Below are positions 14,512-18,559 of a stretch of DNA of 18,559 nt, one piece after another. A program made the translations under genes and the position numbers. Below the pieces are notes generated by a model. The model was not told where the DNA came from. It was given only the letters and a program-made list of their open reading frames with translations, and ran no database searches. This DNA comes from Pseudomonadota bacterium (GTDB lineage: Bacteria; Myxococcota_A; Polyangia; Haliangiales; Haliangiaceae). The stretch is from contig JAEYYV010000393.1 in the NCBI GenBank assembly GCA_023428295.1, forward strand, positions 1 through 18,559. The letters are read 5' to 3'. Position 1 is the stretch's first letter, and each line of letters starts with the position of its first letter.

Positions 14512-15258
14512 TCAGCGCTTCTCGAGCACGACCTGCGCGTGCGAGATGCCCTGCGGGAACGCGCCTTTGCCCTGCACGCCGGCGGCGACCGACTCGACGG
14601 AGAACGGCTGCTCGCTGAACACGGCGAAGTACTTCTCGGCGCCGGGCGTGGCGTCCACGGCGATAGCGCCGGGCAACAGGCCCCCCGTCTTCGGATCGTA
14701 GGCCGCGGCCTGCGCGCCGCCGTACGGGTAGTAGACCGTGGTCGCGCCTCGCGCGTCGAAGCCGATCACCGTGACGAAGCCCGATCTCGGCGCACCGACC
14801 TCGAAGCGAATGCGCGTGCCGGGATCGATCGTGTCGCCGCTCGCGAGCGTGCGGCTGCCGCTCTCGCTGGCCGCGTGCACGACGAGCGTGATGCTGTCGC
14901 CCTTGATCCCGATATCGTCGTCGGTGGGTGCTTCTGGATCGCGACGCCCCACGAAGATGATCAGCGCAGCAGCTGCCGCCGCGAGCGCGCCGCCCGTGAA
15001 GATCCAGCGCCACCAACTCTGCGCGGGCTTGGCCTCGGCCTCCGCGTTCTCCATGCGGGTCATGCGCTTGCCGATGGCGCGCACCTCCGCATCGACATCG
15101 ACAGTGCCGAGGAACGCGGCGTGCTCTGCCGCGAGCTCCTCGCGCCGCGCGCGATCCGCGTCGGTCGCCTTTGCCTCGAGCTCGGCCGCGCGCGCCGCGG
15201 GGACATCGCCCGCGATCCAGCGCTCGAGCTCGAGGTCGGTGAGCTGGCGTTCAGCCAT
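14512..15258 (-). CDS. Single-pass anti-sigma-factor-like protein
   Basis: This 248-residue protein has a cytoplasmic N terminus (1-85) beginning with an LELERWIAGDVPAARAAELEA helix, typical of anti-sigma factors, though the HxxxCxxC zinc motif is absent and the whole protein has no cysteine. A membrane helix at about 86-103 follows. The periplasmic part (about 105-248) resembles DUF4384-type domains (DPGTRIRFEVGAPRSGFVTVIGFDARGATTVYYPYG). Its start overlaps the end of the sigma gene by 8 bp, with GAGGGGG about 8 nt before the ATG, the classic arrangement of an ECF sigma factor with its membrane regulator. It would hold the sigma factor at the membrane until a periplasmic cue acts on it. Which cue is unknown. 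Confidence 0.82.
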   Translation of the reverse strand: MAERQLTDLELERWIAGDVPAARAAELEAKATDADRARREELAAEHAAFLGTVDVDAEVRAIGKRMTRMENAEAEAKPAQSWWRWIFTGGALAAAAAALIIFVGRRDPEAPTDDDIGIKGDSITLVVHAASESGSRTLASGDTIDPGTRIRFEVGAPRSGFVTVIGFDARGATTVYYPYGGAQAAAYDPKTGGLLPGAIAVDATPGAEKYFAVFSEQPFSVESVAAGVQGKGAFPQGISHAQVVLEKR

Positions 15259-15769
15259 GACTCGCCCCCTCGTAGCCGGTTCTCGCGGCGCGTTTCTTCA
15301 CGTGCTCCTCGAAGCGCTGGAGGATCTTACCGACGGTGCGCCGCGATAGGTCGAGCGACTCCGCGATCCCTTCCTGCGTGTAGCCATCGAGGTGGTGTAG
15401 CACCGCCACGGTGAGCTCCTCCTCGGATAGCCCCTTGGTGAGGAACGCGAGGTCGCGCAGGTTGTTGACGCGGCGTGGCTCGTTGCCGAGATCCGCGGTG
15501 TGCGCCTCGGCGTGCAGCTCGTCTTCCGAGGCGGTCTTGCGCCGGCGCAAGCGATCGATCGATGCGTTCGTGGCGATGCGATAGAGCACCGCAAACGCGC
15601 TCTGCTCGTCCCCGGCGGTCTTGCTCGAGAGGTACCGCGCGAAGGTCTCTTGCACGAGGTCACGAGCTTCGTCGGGATTGCCGACGATGCTCTTGCAACG
15701 CCGGTGCAACGCCGGTGCGTGGCGCTTGTACAGCTCGGCGACGCGCGCGCCATCTTCCGTACGTGCCAT
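15251..15769 (-). CDS. ECF-family RNA polymerase sigma factor
   Basis: This 172-residue protein shows region 2 at about 13-80 (LYKRHAPALHRRCKSIVGNPDEARDLVQETFARYL, then AVLYRIATNASIDRLRRRK) and region 4 at about 112-158, with a helix-turn-helix (LDGYTQEGIAESLDLSRRTVGKILQRFEEHVKK). There is no extended region 3, as expected for group IV sigma factors. It directs transcription of a regulon that may include its own operon. The gene follows the caspase gene by 49 bp and overlaps the anti-sigma gene by 8 bp. No zinc-binding or C-terminal extension is present. Confidence 0.93.
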   Translation of the reverse strand: MARTEDGARVAELYKRHAPALHRRCKSIVGNPDEARDLVQETFARYLSSKTAGDEQSAFAVLYRIATNASIDRLRRRKTASEDELHAEAHTADLGNEPRRVNNLRDLAFLTKGLSEEELTVAVLHHLDGYTQEGIAESLDLSRRTVGKILQRFEEHVKKRAARTGYEGASHG

Positions 15770-15818
15770 CGGCCCATGCCACCTAGACGTGAGAATCGAG
15801 CAAAGCGGGAATTGTTTC

Positions 15819-17696
15819 TTACCAGACCCAGCCGAAATGAAAGACAGGCCACAAGGAGGAGGCTCTCTTACCCTGTGCGTCGTTGAACAAGATCATCGTC
15901 AATCCCAGCTCCGTGGTGAAGCCCGACGACCCGACAAACTGCGCGCCACCCTCGATTCGCGCGTGGTAGCCCCAGACCTCGTCGTTGGAGTATCTGCTCT
16001 CGCCCATCACCGCCATGTCGCCCTTGCCCGGCTCGAACGGGCGCGTGTCGATGCCGAGCTTCTTGGCCGACGCGTGAAATCCGATGCCGAGGTACGGGCT
16101 CCACTTCGACGACATCGGCGCGACCGAGATGCCCGCGTCGAAGCCAGGGCCATACACGTCCACGGCGACGCGCGGGAACAGGATGCGCTTCACGATCTTG
16201 GTCGCGCTGATCGAGAAGATGCCGCGACCGCTGACGAGATCGAAGCCCACACCGAAGCCCTTCGACGAGCGCGGGTTGCTCTCGATCTTCCTCTTCAGAT
16301 CGAACGCGTGCTGCGTGACGGTGCGCTCGCGCGCGTCCAGCTCGTTGAGGCGCTGGTACCAGATCTGGAACATCGGATCCTCGCTGAGCAGCGGATCCGA
16401 TCGCAGCGCCTCCCCGAGCGATCGCTTCTCGCGCGGGAGATCGCCGACGCGTTGATACGCCTCGGCGAGCCGCACCATCGCGCGACCGCGACCACGCCAG
16501 GCACCGAGGTCGCTCGCGTCTTCGCGCAGGAGCTGATCGAACATCACGAGCGACGCCTGCACCTGGCCGATCGCGAGGAGGCGATTGGCCTCGGTGCGCG
16601 TCCACTCGTGCTTCTCCTCGCGAGAGAGCGTGCTCGGATCGCCTTTCGCGATGCCCGCCGAGAGCGGCTGCGTCGCGTAGGCGATCTTCGCGAGCTCGAT
16701 GCGCTCCCCAGCGGCGACGACGAGCGAGCCGACCTCGAGCCGATCATCGTGCACCTTCTTCACCTTGTACGTGCCGGGCGACAGCGAGATCGCGATCTCG
16801 CGCGCCTTCTCCGCTGTGGCCTCCGCGATGACGCGCCACTCGTTCTGATCGAGGACGACATACTTCTGCGCGTCGCCCTTGGGTACGATCGCGGCGACGG
16901 CGTTCTTCGCCTTGAGCGTTGTCAGCACGAGCTCGCCCTGACCGGAAAGCTCGTAGCGGAAGGCCGGTCGCTGCTTGATCGCGCCGCTCGCCGTGGTCGC
17001 GCGCGTCCGCGAGTACGCGTAGTGATACGCCTCGCCGATCGTGACCTGCTTGTCGTCGTCTTCATCCGCGGCGCCGCGCAGACCGCTTACTAGATGGTGC
17101 GTGAACACGGAGCCCGCGAGCGCGCGCGACTCCTGCGAGAGCTCGTCCGCACCACTCGACGAGAGCAGCACCATGCCCGACAGCTTTGGCGCGGCGACGT
17201 CCACGGCGAACTCGTCGACCTGGCCACCACCTTTGTGCGTGACCGCGCCGCTCTTGCACGCATCGACGACGCCGAGCTTGATCGTGGCGGGCATCGCGCG
17301 AAGCGTGTCCTGCAGCTCCTTGTGCGTGATCGGCTGACCGCGCAGGTGGAGGAACTTGTCGTCCGCGTGCCCCGAGTAATAGACAAACACGAGCGTGTCG
17401 TCCGCGCCGTCCGTCGCGGTGGTCGCGAGCTTGCGCAACGCCGCTCGAAGATCCGCGGTGCTCGGATCGCGCATCAGCGTCACGCGCTCGGGCGTGAAGC
17501 CACCGTACGCGACGAGGACATCGCGAACGCGCTCCGCATCGTTCTCTGCGTAGCGAAGCGGGCGGTCCTGCGACCAGCCCGGGTTGGAGCCGATGATCAG
17601 CGCGTAGCGCGCTTCTGCGAAGGCACTCGGCCCGAGCAGCACCGCGGCGGCGAGCACTGCGATTCGCATCATCTGGCCCACCAACGTTTGACTCAT
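15819..17696 (-). CDS. Secreted caspase-family (peptidase C14) protein with TPR-like and C-terminal beta-rich domains
   Basis: This 625-residue protein has a signal peptide (MSQTLVGQMMRIAVLAAAVLLGPSAFA, about 1-27). The caspase domain (about 29-250) contains ALIIGSN, YAENDAERVRDVL, the catalytic His110 in FVYYSGHAD and Cys147 in VVDACKSGA, followed by LSSSGADELSQES and FTHHLVSGL. A beta-rich region (about 255-360), a helical TPR-like stretch (about 368-480) and a C-terminal beta-strand-rich part (about 480-625) follow. The last ends in alternating aromatic strands (FHFGWVW) like an outer-membrane barrel. Orthocaspases usually cleave after Arg or Lys; activity here is inferred. The ATG at 17696 has GGGAA about 8 nt before it; MM at residues 9-10 are alternatives. 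It heads an operon with sigma, anti-sigma and lipoprotein genes. Confidence 0.88.
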   Translation of the reverse strand: MSQTLVGQMMRIAVLAAAVLLGPSAFAEARYALIIGSNPGWSQDRPLRYAENDAERVRDVLVAYGGFTPERVTLMRDPSTADLRAALRKLATTATDGADDTLVFVYYSGHADDKFLHLRGQPITHKELQDTLRAMPATIKLGVVDACKSGAVTHKGGGQVDEFAVDVAAPKLSGMVLLSSSGADELSQESRALAGSVFTHHLVSGLRGAADEDDDKQVTIGEAYHYAYSRTRATTASGAIKQRPAFRYELSGQGELVLTTLKAKNAVAAIVPKGDAQKYVVLDQNEWRVIAEATAEKAREIAISLSPGTYKVKKVHDDRLEVGSLVVAAGERIELAKIAYATQPLSAGIAKGDPSTLSREEKHEWTRTEANRLLAIGQVQASLVMFDQLLREDASDLGAWRGRGRAMVRLAEAYQRVGDLPREKRSLGEALRSDPLLSEDPMFQIWYQRLNELDARERTVTQHAFDLKRKIESNPRSSKGFGVGFDLVSGRGIFSISATKIVKRILFPRVAVDVYGPGFDAGISVAPMSSKWSPYLGIGFHASAKKLGIDTRPFEPGKGDMAVMGESRYSNDEVWGYHARIEGGAQFVGSSGFTTELGLTMILFNDAQGKRASSLWPVFHFGWVW

Positions 17697-17756
17697 AAAA
17701 AAGTTCCCAGTTGCCGGCCGTCTCTCCGTCTAGCACGCAGAAGAAAGGCTCAACAA

Positions 17757-18428
17757 ATGAAAACGGGCGGCGCAGCGAATCTATCGGTTCTGGCAACTCT
17801 GACTCTGGGTGCACTTACGACTGGATGCGTGAACATGTCCACGCTCCAGACGGCAAAGGCCCTCGATCCTGGCAAACAACGGATCCTCGTCGGCGGCGGC
17901 TACTACGCCAGCCCCGACGTGAACCAGGACGCGAGCGATGCAGCGGGCTCCGACGTCAGCCTCGCATTGCCATATATGGAGGTCGGCTATCGACGTGGTC
18001 TCGTGAAGAACTTCGAGCTCGGTGCAAAGGCGACGATTCCTGGGACCGTGGGACTCGACGGCAAGTATCAGCTGGTCAACGCCGGCAAGTTCGCGGTCGC
18101 TGCGGGTCTCGGCACGAGCTACCTGAAGATCGAGTCGGGTGAAGGCGATAGCAAAGTATCGACGATGCTCGTCGACACGATCATCCCCGCGTACATCAGC
18201 TACGACGTGGCCGCGCCCTTCTCTGTCTACGCGTCGCCGAAGTACGTCCTTCGCTACGCGTCCAGCACGGACATGATGGACACGACGAGCGGCGTCCAAC
18301 ATCTCGTCGGCGCCACGGTCGGTACGCGTCTCGGCAACAACATCGGTCTCTACCTCGAGACCAGCTATCTGAAGGACATGACCTCGGACTTCGATTCGTT
18401 CCAGGTCAACGGTTCGATCTTCTTCTAA
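17757..18428 (+). CDS. Outer-membrane beta-barrel-like lipoprotein
   Basis: This 223-residue protein starts MKTGGAANLSVLATLTLGALTTGCVNMSTL, a lipoprotein-like signal with acceptor Cys24 (lipobox TTGC, so the -3 residue is unusual). The remainder alternates short amphipathic strands (GKQRILVGGGYY, LPYMEVGYRRGLVKNFELGAKATIPG, KFAVAAGLGTSYLKI, PFSVYASPKYVLRYAS, IGLYLETSYLK) and ends in Phe-Phe (VNGSIFF), the usual closing signature of outer-membrane barrels. A porin-like or structural envelope role is inferred; no family name can be given. AAAGG lies about 9 nt before the ATG. It is divergent from the caspase gene across only 60 bp. Confidence 0.8.
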   Translation: MKTGGAANLSVLATLTLGALTTGCVNMSTLQTAKALDPGKQRILVGGGYYASPDVNQDASDAAGSDVSLALPYMEVGYRRGLVKNFELGAKATIPGTVGLDGKYQLVNAGKFAVAAGLGTSYLKIESGEGDSKVSTMLVDTIIPAYISYDVAAPFSVYASPKYVLRYASSTDMMDTTSGVQHLVGATVGTRLGNNIGLYLETSYLKDMTSDFDSFQVNGSIFF

Positions 18429-18437
18429 CCCCAGAGC

Positions 18438-18465
18438 TCGGTTGTGTCGATCCGACCAACCGAGT
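18438..18465. terminator. Weak hairpin after the outer-membrane lipoprotein gene
   Basis: CTCGGTTG (18438-18445) and CAACCGAG (18458-18465) form a perfect 8-bp stem with a 12-nt loop, 10 bp after the stop codon. No T-run follows on the plus strand, so it may be only a 3'-end-stabilising hairpin. The remaining bases to the window end hold no recognisable gene. Confidence 0.4.
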
Positions 18466-18559
18466 TCGCAGAGATGTTGGGGTGGCGAGTCTTCGAGCCG
18501 GGGACCCAAACGAAATAGACGGGTGAGCGCGAATGCGCGAACCCCGAGAACCACGAGGA

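Noticed and set aside
14122..17093. Long plus-strand frames (14122-15414 and 15621-17093) opposite the sigma/anti-sigma/caspase genes
   Set aside because: They are high-GC antisense shadows. The minus-strand proteins carry clear domain motifs and ribosome sites.
17697..17712. ECF-type -35 (GGGAAC) for autoregulation of the caspase operon
   Set aside because: The motif is only about 6 nt from the ATG, leaving no room for a -10. It reads better as the ribosome site.

Overview
The window is a high-GC bacterial chromosome segment. It most likely comes from a myxobacterium-like lineage (Myxococcota, formerly Deltaproteobacteria). The signs are strong G/C preference at third codon positions, several D/G-rich lipoproteins, two soluble Hanks-type Ser/Thr kinases side by side, a caspase-family protein in an ECF sigma operon, and extracellular domains better known from animals (peptidylarginine deiminase, GON). 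No plasmid, phage or transposase gene is visible. The taxonomic call is inference.

Layout. (1) 1-2013 holds no convincing gene. It carries four tandem copies of a roughly 0.36-0.55 kb repeat (341-1955). Each copy has a 12-bp perfect palindrome, three also have a 14-bp palindrome exactly 16 bp away, and two contain a 9-bp minisatellite (11 and 13 units). (2) 2014-7267, all minus strand: a HEAT-repeat lipoprotein (2014-2673) lies 2 bp behind a vertebrate-type protein-arginine deiminase lipoprotein (2676-4331). Then come a strong intrinsic terminator (4508-4547), an FAD-dependent monooxygenase (4553-5785) with a possible overlapping small ORF, a GON-domain lipoprotein (5971-6735) and a small P-loop kinase-like protein (6797-7267). 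(3) 7340-9505, plus strand: the 5-oxoprolinase operon pxpA-pxpB-pxpC. (4) 9526-11007, plus strand: a soluble Ser/Thr kinase and a small exported protein, meeting a convergent DUF1993 gene (11008-11514, minus) with zero gap. (5) 11588-13995, plus strand: a second Ser/Thr kinase translationally coupled to a predicted outer-membrane protein with a highly charged linker. (6) 14008-17696, minus strand: an apparent operon of secreted caspase with TPR-like and beta-barrel-like parts, ECF sigma factor, single-pass anti-sigma-like protein and small lipoprotein. (7) 17757-18428, plus strand: an outer-membrane beta-barrel-like lipoprotein divergent from the caspase across a 60-bp spacer.

How the genes fit together. 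The pxp genes recycle 5-oxoproline to glutamate. Most of the rest concerns the cell envelope and signalling: lipoproteins carrying deiminase, GON and HEAT modules, kinases without membrane anchors, and an ECF sigma/anti-sigma pair co-transcribed with a caspase. The two best candidates for undescribed biology are the surface arginine deiminase with its HEAT partner, and the caspase-sigma-anti-sigma operon. A further signal is a TANNNT box placed 6-7 nt before the start codon of four genes, which points to leaderless transcription and helps fix their starts.
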